Source: Rhodospirillaceae bacterium (lineage in GTDB: Bacteria; Pseudomonadota; Alphaproteobacteria; UBA8366; GCA-2717185). From it: a stretch of DNA of 64,000 bases. The notes beneath the pieces are model-generated. The model searched no databases, was not told where the DNA came from, and was given only the letters and a program-made list of their open reading frames with translations. Below are positions 51,691-62,471 of the stretch, piece by piece (the stretch's first letter is position 1; every line of letters starts with the position of its first letter). A program made the position numbers and the translations under genes. Location of the stretch: assembly GCA_002717185.1 (NCBI GenBank), contig PBDC01000019.1:17702-81701 (forward strand), read 5' to 3'.

Positions 51691-52623
51691 TTACGCGATA
51701 TTCGGATGATACTCTTCGTAACCCTCCGGATCCTGGTGGATAAGGACTTCAGCGCCATCGAAGGCCTGCCTAATCTTTAGCTCGACTTCGTCTGAAATCA
51801 GGTGGGCGTCCATTAAGGTGATATTTGGATCGAGCTCAAGGTGAAACTGGATGAAAACATCCGATCCGGAGCGGCGGGTTCGCAGATCGTGCAAGCTGCG
51901 CACATCCTTGTTCTGATATACGATTGCCCGGATATGTTCGCGTTCTGATTCCGGAAGCTCACGATCCATTAGCATATCCAGGGCACCTTTCAGAATGCGC
52001 CACGCGCCTAAAAGGAGATAGAGCGCTATTGCGGCACCGACCAATGGATCGATATATGGCAGATCGACATAATACGATGATGCTAGAGCTAACAAGACGG
52101 CTAAATTGATAAGCAGATCACCTTTGTAGTGCAAAGTATCCGCTGTTATGGCCAGCGAATTGGTGCGCTTGACCACGTAGCACTGGAAGGCCACCAAGGC
52201 CAAGGTCAGAGCGATCGAGCCGATCATTACCGCAATGCCGACATCTGTGGCGGTTACGGATTGGGATTGGAACAGGCGGTTTCCAGCATGAAATAAGACG
52301 ATAATCGCCGATCCGGTGACGAAAGCTGACTGAGCTATCGCTGCCAGCGCTTCAGCCTTGCCATGCCCGAAGCGATGCTCCCTGTCGGCCGGTGTTAGTG
52401 CTTGCCGTACCGCTATCAGGGTGATTATTGAGGCCAGTCCGTCAAGCAGTGAGTCGACCAGCGTTGACAGCACGGCGACGGAGCCAGTTAAGGACCAAGC
52501 TATTAGTTTTGCAGTAACGAGGATCGCCGCGACACTGACCGACGCGTAGGTCGCGAGACGCATGAGGCGCGCCGGTTTGCGAGCCTTTTCATCAGCGATA
52601 TGCAGGTTGTTCGCCATTGTCAT
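51691..52623 (-). CDS. Cation diffusion facilitator (CDF) transporter
   Basis: A 310-residue metal efflux protein with six predicted membrane helices. The helix 2 metal-site segment reads TLVDSLLDGLASIITL (around residues 56-71), and helix 5 contains YIDPLVGAAIALYLL (around 178-192). The cytoplasmic C-terminal domain starts near residue 215 with HDLRTRRSGSDVFIQFHLELD, which binds regulatory metal. It exports Zn, Fe, Co or Mn in exchange for protons. Its ATG overlaps the pdxH stop (ATGA), so expression is coupled. The metal cannot be read from sequence. Confidence 0.9.
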   Translation of the reverse strand: MTMANNLHIADEKARKPARLMRLATYASVSVAAILVTAKLIAWSLTGSVAVLSTLVDSLLDGLASIITLIAVRQALTPADREHRFGHGKAEALAAIAQSAFVTGSAIIVLFHAGNRLFQSQSVTATDVGIAVMIGSIALTLALVAFQCYVVKRTNSLAITADTLHYKGDLLINLAVLLALASSYYVDLPYIDPLVGAAIALYLLLGAWRILKGALDMLMDRELPESEREHIRAIVYQNKDVRSLHDLRTRRSGSDVFIQFHLELDPNITLMDAHLISDEVELKIRQAFDGAEVLIHQDPEGYEEYHPNIA

Positions 52624-53210
52624 GGGAACAGACGATGGGTTTGCCAGCCTTCCGCTGCGCGTTCGTAGACTATACGTTCATGCAGACGAAACTTGCCGTC
52701 GTCCCAGAACTCGAAATGAGTGGGTACGACGCGATAGCCGGACCAGAAAGGCGGCCGCGGTACCTTGCCGATGCCAAATTTCGCCGCATGCAGGGCGATC
52801 TGCTTTTCGAGATCGTGCTTGCCTTCCATAGGATGCGATTGCTTGCTCGCCCAGGCGCCGATCTGGCTGCCGCGATCGCGGGTCGCAAAATAGGCGTCCG
52901 CCGTGGCTTCATCGACTTGGGAGGCTGTGCCTTCAATTCGTACCTGACGTTTCAACGATTTCCAGTGGAACAACAGAGACACGCATGGATTCGCCGCAAT
53001 TTCGTCGGCTTTTCGGCTTTCGAGGTTGGTGTAGAAGACAAAACCGCTCCTACCGTGGTTCTTCAATAACACCATCCGCGACGAAGGGCGCCCATCGGCA
53101 TCGACCGTCGCTACCGACATGGCTGACGGAACATCGATCTCCTTTTCCGTCGCCTCGTCATACCATCGCTGAAACAGCGTAAATGGTTCATCCAGGTTTG
53201 TATTTGCCAT
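52620..53210 (-). CDS. pdxH: Pyridoxamine 5'-phosphate oxidase
   Basis: A 196-residue FMN enzyme that oxidises pyridoxamine or pyridoxine 5'-phosphate to pyridoxal 5'-phosphate. FMN-binding segments are GRPSSRMVLLKNHGRSGFVFYTNLES (around residues 35-60), SLLFHWKSLKRQVRIEG (78-94) and the C-terminal WDDGKFRLHERIVYER. The length matches the family. It heads the operon with the CDF and SDR genes. The ATG at 53210 lies divergent to the glycine-zipper lipoprotein, 171 bases away. Confidence 0.93.
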   Translation of the reverse strand: MANTNLDEPFTLFQRWYDEATEKEIDVPSAMSVATVDADGRPSSRMVLLKNHGRSGFVFYTNLESRKADEIAANPCVSLLFHWKSLKRQVRIEGTASQVDEATADAYFATRDRGSQIGAWASKQSHPMEGKHDLEKQIALHAAKFGIGKVPRPPFWSGYRVVPTHFEFWDDGKFRLHERIVYERAAEGWQTHRLFP

Positions 53211-53381
53211 CTTTAGTAAATATATAGAGAACGGAGCTTTTGATAAGCGTCGTCATGCGGTTTCGATCAGGACAACGCTGGTACTAATCTAGTGACGGTA
53301 CAAGTAAATAAAAAGTGTCGAATCCGGTTTGCCTATCGGAACTTTGGACGTTCGACCTGACAACGTTTGTGAGGTGTCATT

Positions 53382-53852
53382 ATGAAAAAGGTTATCGCGA
53401 CCGTTGTCGCTCTCATTTTGCTAGGCGCCTGTGCCAATAACGGGAACGGGCAGAAGCAAGCCGGAGGTACTTTGATTGGCGCGGGGCTCGGCGCGTTGGC
53501 TGGCTCGCAGATTGGTTCTGGGCGTGGGCAGCTTGCCGCGGTGGCTATTGGCACGCTTGCTGGTGCGTTTTTGGGGAACGAAGTCGGGAAATCGCTCGAC
53601 CGTGCAGACAAGATGGCGATGGAAACTTCTACGCAGCGTGCGCTGGAAACCTCACCGTCCGGACAAACTGTTGTATGGCGCAATCCGGATAGCGGAAACT
53701 CTGGTACCATCACGCCGTCACCTGCTATTCAGCGAGGATCTGGTGAATTTTGTCGCGAATATCAGCAGACGATAACCGTCGCCGGCCAGTCTGAGGAAGC
53801 GTATGGGACGGCATGTCGTCAGCCCGATGGTAGTTGGAAGATTGTAAAATAG
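53382..53852 (+). CDS. Glycine-zipper lipoprotein (17 kDa surface-antigen-like)
   Basis: A 156-residue exported lipoprotein. The signal peptide (MKKVIATVVALILLGAC) ends in a lipobox with Cys17. Residues 28-70 are a glycine zipper (GGTLIGAGLGALAGSQIGSG, IGTLAGAFLGNEVG). The C-terminal part carries the paired Cys residues of the RT0821/Lpp0805 surface-protein family (FCREYQQT and YGTACRQPDG). It probably resides in the outer membrane and stabilises the envelope. It is followed by a J-domain gene after 33 bases. Confidence 0.88.
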   Translation: MKKVIATVVALILLGACANNGNGQKQAGGTLIGAGLGALAGSQIGSGRGQLAAVAIGTLAGAFLGNEVGKSLDRADKMAMETSTQRALETSPSGQTVVWRNPDSGNSGTITPSPAIQRGSGEFCREYQQTITVAGQSEEAYGTACRQPDGSWKIVK

Positions 53853-53885
53853 TCTTTGTGAGTGCCTTAGCTCGTTGAAGAGAAC

Positions 53886-54758
53886 ATGAAGAATCCCTAC
53901 GAAGTTCTCGGTCTGACCCCGTCCGCTCCGCAGGACGAGATCAAGACTGCTTATCGCAACCTCGCCAAGGAGTTGCACCCGGACATGAATCCGGGAGATG
54001 CAATCGTAGAGCAACGCTTCAAAGAGGTCACGGCGGCCTATGAGATGTTGTCAGACGAAGGGAAGCGTGGGCAGTTTGACCGCGGGGAGATCAACGCTGA
54101 TGGCTCTCAGCGCATGGACGGGATGTTTCGTGGTGGCTTTAATTCGGCAGGCGGTCCAGGTGACGCGGGTTTTGAAGATCTTGTCGCCGACCTGTTCGGT
54201 CGCCGTCGGCGGCCACGCCACACCAAAGGGCAGAGTATTACCTACTCGGTTCGTGTTCCATTTCTAGAAGCGGCCCGAGGTGGGGTGCAACGCGTTCGAT
54301 TGCATGATACCACAACTGTCGAGGTGAATATCCCGGCTGGGACGAGCGACGGCGATAGTCTGCGCCTCAAAGGCCGCGGCATGCCTGGATCTGGAGGCGG
54401 TCCGAGCGGTGACGCGTTTGTTGAAGTGCAAGTTGAAAGCCACCCGTATTTTACACGCGATGATCACGACATTCGGATCGACGTCCCGATTACCTTGATG
54501 GAGGCCGTCCTTGGCGCAAAAGTGAACGTGCCCACGATCCACGGTACGGTTGCAGTCACCGTGCCGATAGGGTCGAGTAGCGGGCAAATTTTGCGTTTAA
54601 AGGGACGCGGCATTGCCAGAGACGGCAAAAAAGGCGATGAGTTCGCCCGTTTGATGATCCAGTTGCCAGAGAAAATAGATCCTAAGCTTACAGAATTTGT
54701 TCGATCCTGGACAAAGCAGGGTGATTTCGACCCGCGCAAGAAAGCCGGGTTTGAATAG
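53886..54758 (+). CDS. J-domain protein, DnaJ type II (CbpA-like)
   Basis: A 290-residue co-chaperone. The J-domain covers residues 3-65 with HPD at 31-33 (KELHPDMNPGD). A glycine-rich linker (GMFRGGFNSAGGPGDAGF) follows, then two C-terminal substrate-binding beta domains from about residue 120 (QSITYSVRVPFLEAARGG, ALGAKVNVPTIHG-like). There is no zinc-finger domain, so it is DnaJ type II/CbpA-like and would stimulate DnaK ATPase. Starts ATG at 53886. Confidence 0.9.
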   Translation: MKNPYEVLGLTPSAPQDEIKTAYRNLAKELHPDMNPGDAIVEQRFKEVTAAYEMLSDEGKRGQFDRGEINADGSQRMDGMFRGGFNSAGGPGDAGFEDLVADLFGRRRRPRHTKGQSITYSVRVPFLEAARGGVQRVRLHDTTTVEVNIPAGTSDGDSLRLKGRGMPGSGGGPSGDAFVEVQVESHPYFTRDDHDIRIDVPITLMEAVLGAKVNVPTIHGTVAVTVPIGSSSGQILRLKGRGIARDGKKGDEFARLMIQLPEKIDPKLTEFVRSWTKQGDFDPRKKAGFE

Positions 54759-54877
54759 CCAGAATCACGGAAATTTATAGTGCAATTGCGGACGGAATCG
54801 GCGACCTTGTTAAAAATTCATATGGTCGTGTTACTGATAAGATAATACTCGGCCGCATTGCGTAGGAAGGGAAGGGA

Positions 54878-55717
54878 ATGCCCGAGGCGACATCTATCAT
54901 GGCCGGCAAGCGAGGGCTCATTATGGGCGTTGCGAACGACCGGTCGCTTGCCTGGGGAATTGCAAAAACCGTCGCCAAGCACGGTGCTGAACTGACTTTC
55001 ACGTTTCAAGGCGAGGCGTTGGAGAAGCGGGTCCGACCGCTTGCCGAATCACTTGGGTCGGTTCGCGTTATGCCGTGCGATGTGACGGACGATGCAAGTG
55101 TGGACGCAACTTTCTCAACGTTAGAAGAGGCTTGGGGTGATCTCGACTTTGTAGTCCACGCGATCGCATTTTCTGATAAGGATGAATTGAAAGGAAAATA
55201 TATTAATACGTCGCGTGAGAACTTTAATCGCACGCTTGATATCTCCTGCTATTCTTTGACCGCCATCGCCCAGCGTGCGGTGCCCTTAATGCGCAAGGGG
55301 GGCAGCCTTTTGACCTTGACCTATTACGGTGCAGAGCGGGTGATGCCACATTATAATGTCATGGGGGTAGCTAAGGCGGCCTTAGAGGCGAGCGTCCGTT
55401 ATCTTGCCGTGGATCTGGGCGATCAAAGTATTCGCGTCAACGCGATTTCGGCTGGGCCAGTTAAGACCTTGGCGGCGTCGGGCATTGGCGATTTTCGCTA
55501 TATCCTAAAGTGGAATGAATTGAACTCGCCGCTGCGCCGCAATGTAAGTGTCGATGATGTCGGGGGCTCAGGCCTCTACTTGCTCAGTGATTTGAGCGCG
55601 GGTGTTACGGGCGAAGTCCATCATGTCGATTGTGGCTATAACACTGTAGGGATGGTCGCTGTGGACGCAGCTGAGGAGGTCTCCGAGTTGCTCGCGGGGA
55701 TTAAGGGCAAGTCTTAA
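54878..55717 (+). CDS. fabI: Enoyl-[acyl-carrier-protein] reductase (NADH)
   Basis: A 279-residue SDR-type enzyme that reduces trans-2-enoyl-ACP in fatty acid synthesis. The FabI cofactor loop reads [13 protein letters not shown] (17-29), and catalytic Tyr149, Tyr159 and Lys166 fit the Y-x6-K pattern ([11 protein letters not shown]). [13 protein letters not shown] around residue 195 and the C-terminal HHVDCGYN are typical. GAAGGGAAGGG lies upstream of ATG 54878; a second ATG at 54899 is close to the FabI core. aroC follows after 16 bases. Confidence 0.94.
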   Translation: MPEATSIMAGKRGLIMGVANDRSLAWGIAKTVAKHGAELTFTFQGEALEKRVRPLAESLGSVRVMPCDVTDDASVDATFSTLEEAWGDLDFVVHAIAFSDKDELKGKYINTSRENFNRTLDISCYSLTAIAQRAVPLMRKGGSLLTLTYYGAERVMPHYNVMGVAKAALEASVRYLAVDLGDQSIRVNAISAGPVKTLAASGIGDFRYILKWNELNSPLRRNVSVDDVGGSGLYLLSDLSAGVTGEVHHVDCGYNTVGMVAVDAAEEVSELLAGIKGKS

Positions 55718-55733
55718 GAGACTTATTGGTAAC

Positions 55734-56810
55734 GTGTCGTTGAACAGCTTTGGAAAACTATTTCGAGTCACAACCTGGGGCGAAAGCCACGGCGCAGCTA
55801 TCGGTTGCGTGATCGATGGCGTGCCACCGCGGTTGCAGATCGATGAGGCGGAAATTCAAACTTATCTGGATCGCCGCCGGCCAGGCCAGTCTCGGTTCAC
55901 CACGCAAAGGCGTGAGCCCGACGCGATTAGAATCGTCTCCGGGATCTTTGAAGGGGTTACTACGGGGACACCACTGGGTCTGATCATCGACAATGTGGAC
56001 CAAAGGTCGAAAGATTACAGCGAGATCAAGGATAAGTTTCGTCCCGGCCACGCCGACTATACCTACTGGCACAAATATGGCATCCGTGATTACCGTGGTG
56101 GCGGACGCTCATCCGCGCGGGAAACTGCTATGCGCGTAGCCGCCGGAGCGATAGCGCGCAAAGTTTTGGGTGCTGAGGTTTTGATACGTGGCGCTTTGGT
56201 ACAGATTGGCGACAAACTAGTCGATCGTGCTTCTTGGGATTGGGATGAGGTCAAGCGCAATCCATTCTGGTGCCCCGACGCTGCGATGGCAGAGGAATGG
56301 GAGACGTTTCTCGATCAGGTCCGCAAGTCGGGTTCTTCGACGGGTGCGGTGATAGAGGTCGTGGCATCCGGTGTTCCCGTGGGATTGGGTGCTCCGATCT
56401 ATGGCAAACTCGACGCTGATATCGCGGCGGCGATGATGAGCATTAATGCCGTTAAAGGTGTTGAGATCGGTGCGGGTTTCGACGCGGCAGCACTTTCCGG
56501 CGAGGATAACGCTGATGAAATGCGAATCGATAACGACGGCGCCGTGTGCTTCATGTCCAACGCTGCCGGTGGTGTGTTGGGCGGAATCTCGACTGGTCAG
56601 GATGTCGTCGTTCGGTTTGCGGTGAAACCGACCAGCTCCATACTGGCACCGCGTCGGACAGTCACGACGGATGGCAAGGAAACCGAAATCTCTACAAAGG
56701 GCCGTCACGACCCTTGCGTGGGTATTCGTGCGGTTCCGGTCGGCGAAGCTATGCTCGCCTGCGTCCTTGCCGATCATCTCTTGCGGCATAGGGCGCAATG
56801 CGGCGTATAG
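55734..56810 (+). CDS. aroC: Chorismate synthase
   Basis: A 358-residue flavin-dependent enzyme that makes chorismate from EPSP in aromatic amino-acid synthesis. Signatures are [13 protein letters not shown] (13-25), [13 protein letters not shown] (45-57), [15 protein letters not shown] (104-118) and [13 protein letters not shown] (121-133). The start is GTG at 55734. It overlaps the next gene by 13 bases. The fabI-aroC-sppA order implies one transcriptional unit. Confidence 0.95.
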   Translation: MSLNSFGKLFRVTTWGESHGAAIGCVIDGVPPRLQIDEAEIQTYLDRRRPGQSRFTTQRREPDAIRIVSGIFEGVTTGTPLGLIIDNVDQRSKDYSEIKDKFRPGHADYTYWHKYGIRDYRGGGRSSARETAMRVAAGAIARKVLGAEVLIRGALVQIGDKLVDRASWDWDEVKRNPFWCPDAAMAEEWETFLDQVRKSGSSTGAVIEVVASGVPVGLGAPIYGKLDADIAAAMMSINAVKGVEIGAGFDAAALSGEDNADEMRIDNDGAVCFMSNAAGGVLGGISTGQDVVVRFAVKPTSSILAPRRTVTTDGKETEISTKGRHDPCVGIRAVPVGEAMLACVLADHLLRHRAQCGV

Positions 56811-58594
56811 GCCGATTTTTTCTTTACTTATTCGCGTCCGTTGGCACTTTGGTGACGCTCCTTTTTATATCGGCGATTGTCATCGCAGTGACTTTTGATC
56901 GACCGAAATCAGAATTGCCAGAGCGAATTGTCCTGCACCTTGATCTCGATAAAGGTATCTCTGATAGCCGTTCTGATGACCCTTGGCGGCGACTCCGTGG
57001 CGATGAGGCGGTGCACTTATTCGACATCGTCGAGACGTTAGAAGTCGCGTCGTCGGATGAGCGGGTGGTCGGGCTGGCGATCCGCCTTGGTGCCGCGCGC
57101 ATCGGATTGGCCCACGCGCAGGAAATTCGTGATTCGATCACGGCCTTCCGCTCCCGCGGAAAGTTCGTTGCGACGTTTGCACAGACATTTGGCGGTCTTA
57201 GAAATGGAACGGCGGAGTACTATCTCGCAGCTTCTGCGGATGAGATTTGGATGCAGCCTTCCGGGCAGCTCGGCCTGCTTGGTATAGCATTGGAAACGCC
57301 ATACCTGAGGCGGGCGCTTGACAAAGTCGGTGTCAGACCAGAATTCGAGCAGCGGCACGAGTATAAATCTGGCATTGAATTGTTCACGCAAGAAACGATG
57401 AGCGAACCGACACGGCAATCGCTGACGCAGTTGGTTGGTTCGTGGATGGGGCAAATTGTTTCTGGAATTGCCGAGGACCGGGGGCTCCTTCCTAGAAAAT
57501 TACGGCAATTGGTAGACCGTTCGCCGCTGCTGGCATCGGAAGCGAGGAACGCACAACTCATCGATCATTTGGGCTATTGGGATGACTTTATAGAGGCGGT
57601 TGAGGCGCAGGCCGGAAAGAAGTCCATAGGATTGAAATTGGCCTATTACGCGGCACAAAGCGACGGTTCTGGTGAGGACGCGACCGACGTTGCGATGATT
57701 TACGGCACCGGGCCAATTCAATCGGGCGAAGCTGAGAATAGCCTCTGGGGGTCGGAAGTGTTTGCCGCAGAAAGCGTGGTCAATGCTATTGACGCGGCGA
57801 CCGCTGATGAATCTATCGCTGCAATTTTAATGAGGATTGACAGTCCTGGAGGGTCCTATATCGGCTCGGACACGGTGCGTCACGCGGTCATTCGGGCCAA
57901 AAAAAAGGGGAAGCCAGTTATCGCGTCGATGGGACAATATGGCGCGTCGGGTGGATATTTCGTTGCCGCAGGCGCAGATAAGATTGTCGCGCAGCCTGGA
58001 ACGATTACTGGTTCGATCGGTGTGTTTGGGGGAAAGCTGGCTACAGCCGATCTTTGGGACAAGCTGGGGATCAGTTGGAGCCGTGTGAGTGTCGGTGCAA
58101 ATGCAGGTATGTGGAGCCAGATATACCCCTTTTTGCCCTCAGCTGCGGACCGTCATCGTGTAATAATCGACTTCGTTTATGACGACTTTACGAGCAAGGT
58201 AACTGCGGATCGTACTTTGCCTGAAGGACGTATAGATGCGGTCGCAAGAGGACGTATTTGGAGCGGAGCTGATGCGCAGCAGGTCGGGCTTGTAGATGCG
58301 CTTGGTGGTTACGCTGTGGCGGCTGGCCTTGTGCGCAACGCGTTAAGATTATCCTCGGATGCACCTCTCAATTTTGTAGTTTTGCCGGCGCCCCGCTCTG
58401 TGCTCGACCATCTTCGAGATGTGTTTTCTGAAGGTGTTTCGTTCACGCAGGCTTTGGCCACGCTGATTTCAGTGCCAGAGCCGGATACGTTTGATGACTT
58501 GTTGCGTTCCCTTGAACAGTTGACCGGTGATATTAGCGTTCTGCGGCGTCCAGCTGGTTTACTACAACTGCCACCCATGCGCCTGGCTCAGTAG
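56798..58594 (+). CDS. sppA: Signal peptide peptidase SppA, long (67K) type
   Basis: A 598-residue membrane-anchored serine protease that degrades signal peptides left after secretion. The N-terminus ([20 protein letters not shown]) is a membrane anchor. Two SppA domains follow: the first contains the catalytic Lys190 ([10 protein letters not shown]) and the second the nucleophile Ser384 ([11 protein letters not shown]), with [11 protein letters not shown] nearby. The long form matches E. coli SppA. Its stop is five bases from the convergent tlyA stop. Confidence 0.93.
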   Translation: MRRIGRFFLYLFASVGTLVTLLFISAIVIAVTFDRPKSELPERIVLHLDLDKGISDSRSDDPWRRLRGDEAVHLFDIVETLEVASSDERVVGLAIRLGAARIGLAHAQEIRDSITAFRSRGKFVATFAQTFGGLRNGTAEYYLAASADEIWMQPSGQLGLLGIALETPYLRRALDKVGVRPEFEQRHEYKSGIELFTQETMSEPTRQSLTQLVGSWMGQIVSGIAEDRGLLPRKLRQLVDRSPLLASEARNAQLIDHLGYWDDFIEAVEAQAGKKSIGLKLAYYAAQSDGSGEDATDVAMIYGTGPIQSGEAENSLWGSEVFAAESVVNAIDAATADESIAAILMRIDSPGGSYIGSDTVRHAVIRAKKKGKPVIASMGQYGASGGYFVAAGADKIVAQPGTITGSIGVFGGKLATADLWDKLGISWSRVSVGANAGMWSQIYPFLPSAADRHRVIIDFVYDDFTSKVTADRTLPEGRIDAVARGRIWSGADAQQVGLVDALGGYAVAAGLVRNALRLSSDAPLNFVVLPAPRSVLDHLRDVFSEGVSFTQALATLISVPEPDTFDDLLRSLEQLTGDISVLRRPAGLLQLPPMRLAQ

Positions 58595-58599
58595 GCCCA

Positions 58600-59367
58600 T
58601 CAGACTGATCGGTTTCGATGCGCCACAATGAGAAACTCCTTGTTTCCTTTCGCACCGGTAATTGGGCTCTCGATGATCCCCTCTACTTTCCACCCTTCAA
58701 TGCCGGCGAGCCAGTTTCGAACTTGGTCGCAAGCTTCAGCGTGACGCGCCGGGTCGCGCACGATGCCGCCCTTGCCGACCGCGTCGCGGCTCAGCTGAAA
58801 CTGCGGTTTGATCAGCGCCACCAAGGTGCAAATAGATGCAGCGAGCGATAATGGGGTTTCCAGAACTTTTTCCAAGCCGATGAAACTGGCGTCGCAGACT
58901 ACCAGTTCAGGGGGAACGGGCAGATCTGCTGTGGTCAGGCTGCGTGCATTCCGTCCTTCCAGCACTGCGACGCGCGGGTCCCCACGCAGTTTCCATGCCA
59001 ACTGTCCACGGCCTACATCGACAGCTGCCACGGTCGCAGCACCACGTTCCAGCAGGACTTCAGTAAAGCCGCCGGTCGAGGCACCTACGTCGAGGCAGTT
59101 CAAACCTGTGGCATCGATACAAAAATTGTCGAAGGCATGTTCTAGCTTTAGCGCGCCACGGGACACCCAAGGGTGTTCGGGACCGCGGATCTCCAGCGGG
59201 GCGTCGGGGGCCAAGGTCTCGCCGGCTTTTTCAATACGCCGCTCGCTAGAAAAAACTAGGCCAGCCATGATGGCCGCTTGGGCCCTAGTTCTGCTCTTGA
59301 CCAGATCGCGCTCGACCAAAAGCAAGTCAACGCGTTGCTTGCGTGGTCGTTTGGCGATCGTGCCCAT
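58600..59367 (-). CDS. tlyA: TlyA-family rRNA 2'-O-methyltransferase
   Basis: A 255-residue RNA methyltransferase with an N-terminal S4 domain (residues 10-70, RVDLLLVERDLVKSRTRAQ). It then has an FtsJ-like Rossmann domain with the SAM-binding DVGASTGGFTEVLLERGA (about 94-111) and a catalytic Lys near LIKPQFQL. Family members methylate cytidine 2'-OH in 16S/23S rRNA and some are haemolysin-like in name. It ends the dxs operon on the minus strand, 27 bases after dxs. Confidence 0.9.
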   Translation of the reverse strand: MGTIAKRPRKQRVDLLLVERDLVKSRTRAQAAIMAGLVFSSERRIEKAGETLAPDAPLEIRGPEHPWVSRGALKLEHAFDNFCIDATGLNCLDVGASTGGFTEVLLERGAATVAAVDVGRGQLAWKLRGDPRVAVLEGRNARSLTTADLPVPPELVVCDASFIGLEKVLETPLSLAASICTLVALIKPQFQLSRDAVGKGGIVRDPARHAEACDQVRNWLAGIEGWKVEGIIESPITGAKGNKEFLIVAHRNRSV

Positions 59368-59394
59368 CTTGCCAAATTGTGGCCGAACGCCAGC

Positions 59395-61311
59395 TTAAGC
59401 GCGCGCGGGTTCTTCGATGGTATCGCGACCCAGCGCGGTGAGCGCCGTGGCGACGATTTGAGGTGCGTTGAGGCCCGCCTCTTCATTCTGATTGTATTGG
59501 CTTTCATGATCGATGAAGAAGTCCGGTAGGCACATCTGGCGGACTTTGAGACCGTTGTCGAGCAGCCCTTCGTTGGTTAAGAACTGCAAAACGAAGCTGC
59601 CAAATCCGCCAACCGCACCTTCCTCGATGGTGATCAGCACTTCGTGCTTGTTGGCCAAGTCGCGGATAAGCTCTTCATCGAGCGGTTTTGCAAATCGTGC
59701 GTCGGCAACCGTCGTTGACAGGCCACGGGTAGCAAGATCATCCGCCGCTTTCAGAGATTCACCAAGGCGGGTGCCGAACGAGAGGATCGCCACGGTAGAT
59801 CCCGCGCGGACCACGCGGCCCTTACCGATTTCCAGCGGTATGCCGCGTTCTGGCATGTCAACGCCGACACCTTCGCCGCGTGGGTAACGGAATGCGGAGG
59901 GACGATCGTTAATCTGTACAGCGGTCGCCACCATGTGAGCGAGCTCGGCCTCGTCTGCTGCTGCCATCAAAACGAAACCTGGAAGACATCCGAGATAGGT
60001 GATGTCGTAGGCGCCGCAATGTGTCGTACCATCGGCACCGACAACACCGGCCCGGTCTATCGCAAAGCGAACAGGAAGGCCTTGGAGGGCTACATCGTGC
60101 ACGATCTGATCGTAGCCACGCTGGAGGAATGTCGAATAGATCGCAGCGAACGGTTTCATGCCCTGGGCGGCAAGGCCGGCTGCGAATGTGACACCGTGCT
60201 GTTCGGCGATACCAACGTCGAAGGTGCGATCTGGAAATGCCCTTTCAAACAAATTTAGTCCAGTGCCGGAGGGCATCGCTGCGGTGATTGCGCAGATCTT
60301 GTCGTCTTCTCGTGCCTCTTTGATGAGGCTTTCGGCGAAAACCTTGGTATAGGCTGGTGCGTTTGATTTTCCTTTGTGCTGGGCGCCGGTTATGACGTCA
60401 AATTTGGAGACGCCGTGATACTTGTCGTCTGATTTTTCGGCTGGCTCGTAGCCCTTGCCCTTCTGGGTGACGCAATGGATCAGGATTGGCCCCTGCATTT
60501 CGTCATCGCGCACATTTTTCAGGATCGGCAGCAGATGTTCCAAATTGTGGCCGTCAATTGGTCCGACATAGTAAAAGCCCAGCTCCTCGAATAGCGTACC
60601 GCCTGTAACCATGCCGCGGGCGTATTCTTCCGCCCGTTTCGCGACTGTTTCGACCGATTTTGGGAATTTTTGTGCGATGACGCCCGCCAGGTGTCGCAGC
60701 GAACGGTATTGCTTGGAGGAAATTAGGCGCGACAGATGAGCGCTTAAGGCGCCAACGGGTGGAGCGATCGACATGTCATTGTCGTTCAAGATAACGATCA
60801 GCCGCGTTTCCATTGAGCCTGCGTTATTCATAGCTTCATAGGCCATGCCAGCACTCATCGCACCGTCACCTATTACGCAGATTGAGTTCCGTATCTCGCC
60901 CTGCAAATCGCTCGCGACCTTGAACCCCAAACCGGATGAGATTGAGGTGGAACTGTGCGCCGCCCCGAATGGATCGTATTCGCTTTCCGAACGCTTTGTA
61001 AATCCGGATAGACCACCCCCCTGGCGCAGGGACCGGATCCGGTCGCGCCGACCCGTCAGGATTTTATGCGGATAACATTGGTGGCCAACATCCCAGATTA
61101 GTTTGTCGTCCGGTGTGTTGAAAACGTAGTGGATCGCGACGGTCAGCTCTACCACACCCAATCCGGCGCCGAGATGCCCGCCTGTCATCGACACAGCGTC
61201 AATCGTTTCGGCACGCAATTCATCTGCCAGTTGGCGTAGCTCCAACTCTTTCAATCTGCGTAGATCAGCTGGCACGTTAACCGTGTCCAGGAGTGGTGTT
61301 TCGAGGCTCAC
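59395..61311 (-). CDS. dxs: 1-deoxy-D-xylulose-5-phosphate synthase
   Basis: A 638-residue thiamin-diphosphate enzyme that joins pyruvate and glyceraldehyde 3-phosphate, the first step of the MEP isoprenoid pathway. The TPP motif [18 protein letters not shown] is near residues 150-170; [25 protein letters not shown] and [15 protein letters not shown] are further landmarks. The GTG at 61311 (AAGGGG seven bases upstream) gives the normal family length; the frame is open further upstream but that part overlaps ispA. It follows ispA by 19 bases in one operon. Confidence 0.95.
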   Translation of the reverse strand: MSLETPLLDTVNVPADLRRLKELELRQLADELRAETIDAVSMTGGHLGAGLGVVELTVAIHYVFNTPDDKLIWDVGHQCYPHKILTGRRDRIRSLRQGGGLSGFTKRSESEYDPFGAAHSSTSISSGLGFKVASDLQGEIRNSICVIGDGAMSAGMAYEAMNNAGSMETRLIVILNDNDMSIAPPVGALSAHLSRLISSKQYRSLRHLAGVIAQKFPKSVETVAKRAEEYARGMVTGGTLFEELGFYYVGPIDGHNLEHLLPILKNVRDDEMQGPILIHCVTQKGKGYEPAEKSDDKYHGVSKFDVITGAQHKGKSNAPAYTKVFAESLIKEAREDDKICAITAAMPSGTGLNLFERAFPDRTFDVGIAEQHGVTFAAGLAAQGMKPFAAIYSTFLQRGYDQIVHDVALQGLPVRFAIDRAGVVGADGTTHCGAYDITYLGCLPGFVLMAAADEAELAHMVATAVQINDRPSAFRYPRGEGVGVDMPERGIPLEIGKGRVVRAGSTVAILSFGTRLGESLKAADDLATRGLSTTVADARFAKPLDEELIRDLANKHEVLITIEEGAVGGFGSFVLQFLTNEGLLDNGLKVRQMCLPDFFIDHESQYNQNEEAGLNAPQIVATALTALGRDTIEEPARA

Positions 61312-61330
61312 CTTCGGTCCCCTTCTTGTT

Positions 61331-62233
61331 CTAACTTTTCCGCTCTGCGACAAAAGTTGCTGCCTCCCGCAATGGGGTAGCCGCGTCATCAAATATGGCA
61401 AGATGCTTAATGGCTTGTTTCGCGTGTATCTTTGCTTGTTCTCGTGCCCGATCGGTTCCCATGATCGACACAAACGTTGCCTTGCCAGCGGCAGCATCTT
61501 TGCCGACCGCTTTGCCTGTTTCCTCTATTGTCCCCTCTGCGTCAAGCAGGTCATCGGTAATCTGGAAGGTCAGTCCTAATTCATAGGCATAGTTTAACAG
61601 CGCTTCGCGTGTTTCGGAGGATGCAGTGCCGAGAATTGCCCCGGCCTCACAACAAAATTTTATCAATGCTCCCGTTTTCAAGCGCTGAAGATGCGCTATG
61701 CCTTCCATATCTAAGTCGACGGTCTCCGCCGCCAGGTCGAGCATTTGCCCGCCGACCATACCATGCGCGCCAGCCGCCACTGCCAACGCTGCGATAATTT
61801 CGGCGCGGATGCTGCCATCCTCGTGTGTACGCGGATCCGCAAGTACTTCAAAGGCTAGAGTGAGCAGTGCGTCGCCAGCCAGGATCGCTGTCGCTTCGTC
61901 AAATTTCTTGTGAACCGTTGGTTGTCCGCGCCGCAGATCATCATCGTCCATTGCCGGCAGGTCGTCATGCACCAACGAATAGCAATGAACCAACTCCACC
62001 GCTGCTGCGACGCGTAGAGCAGATGACCGAGACGCCGAGAAAAGCGCAGCGCTTGTTGCAACAAGAAAAGGCCGAAACCGCTTGCCGCCGCCCAGCGTTG
62101 TGTACCGCATTGATTCCGAGAGACGTCCCTCGTAACCACTCTCTGTTGACAGGATTTTTTCGAGAACTTCCTCAACATCACGTGCGGTCTCTTTGAGCGC
62201 CTTTTCGAGCGCTAGTGTTGTGGTATTAGCCAA
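61331..62233 (-). CDS. ispA: Polyprenyl (farnesyl/geranyl) diphosphate synthase
   Basis: A 300-residue trans-prenyltransferase. The first aspartate-rich motif [11 protein letters not shown] is at residues 89-99 and the second, TDDLLD, near 236. [14 protein letters not shown] and the GGKRFRP segment bind isopentenyl diphosphate. It makes farnesyl diphosphate from the MEP products. The start is a TTG at 62233 overlapping the xseB stop, so it is probably translated by coupling. dxs follows it directly. Confidence 0.92.
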   Translation of the reverse strand: MANTTTLALEKALKETARDVEEVLEKILSTESGYEGRLSESMRYTTLGGGKRFRPFLVATSAALFSASRSSALRVAAAVELVHCYSLVHDDLPAMDDDDLRRGQPTVHKKFDEATAILAGDALLTLAFEVLADPRTHEDGSIRAEIIAALAVAAGAHGMVGGQMLDLAAETVDLDMEGIAHLQRLKTGALIKFCCEAGAILGTASSETREALLNYAYELGLTFQITDDLLDAEGTIEETGKAVGKDAAAGKATFVSIMGTDRAREQAKIHAKQAIKHLAIFDDAATPLREAATFVAERKS

Positions 62234-62471
62234 TATCCGCTGGCGCTGTCACCGCGCTACCATCGCTTGAGAACGTAATTTTTTCGATCCGGTTTTTGGC
62301 TTCTGCCAATTTCGTCTCGCAATGTTTTTTTAGTGCCGCGCCGCGTTCATAGGATTGGATCGCATCATCAAGTTTGCCTTCGCCTGACTCCAGCGAACGA
62401 ACGATTTGTTCCAGTTCGTTCAGTGCGTCTTCGAAGCCCAACGCTTCAATATCTTCAATGGCGCGACCCAT
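62226..62471 (-). CDS. xseB: Exodeoxyribonuclease VII small subunit
   Basis: An 81-residue helical protein that pairs with XseA to form the single-strand-specific exonuclease VII. It has the signature FEDALNELEQIVRSLESGEGKLDDAIQSYERG spread over residues 13-45. The ispA start overlaps its end by eight bases, as in other alphaproteobacteria. The subunit is small but within family size. Confidence 0.92.
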   Translation of the reverse strand: MGRAIEDIEALGFEDALNELEQIVRSLESGEGKLDDAIQSYERGAALKKHCETKLAEAKNRIEKITFSSDGSAVTAPADIG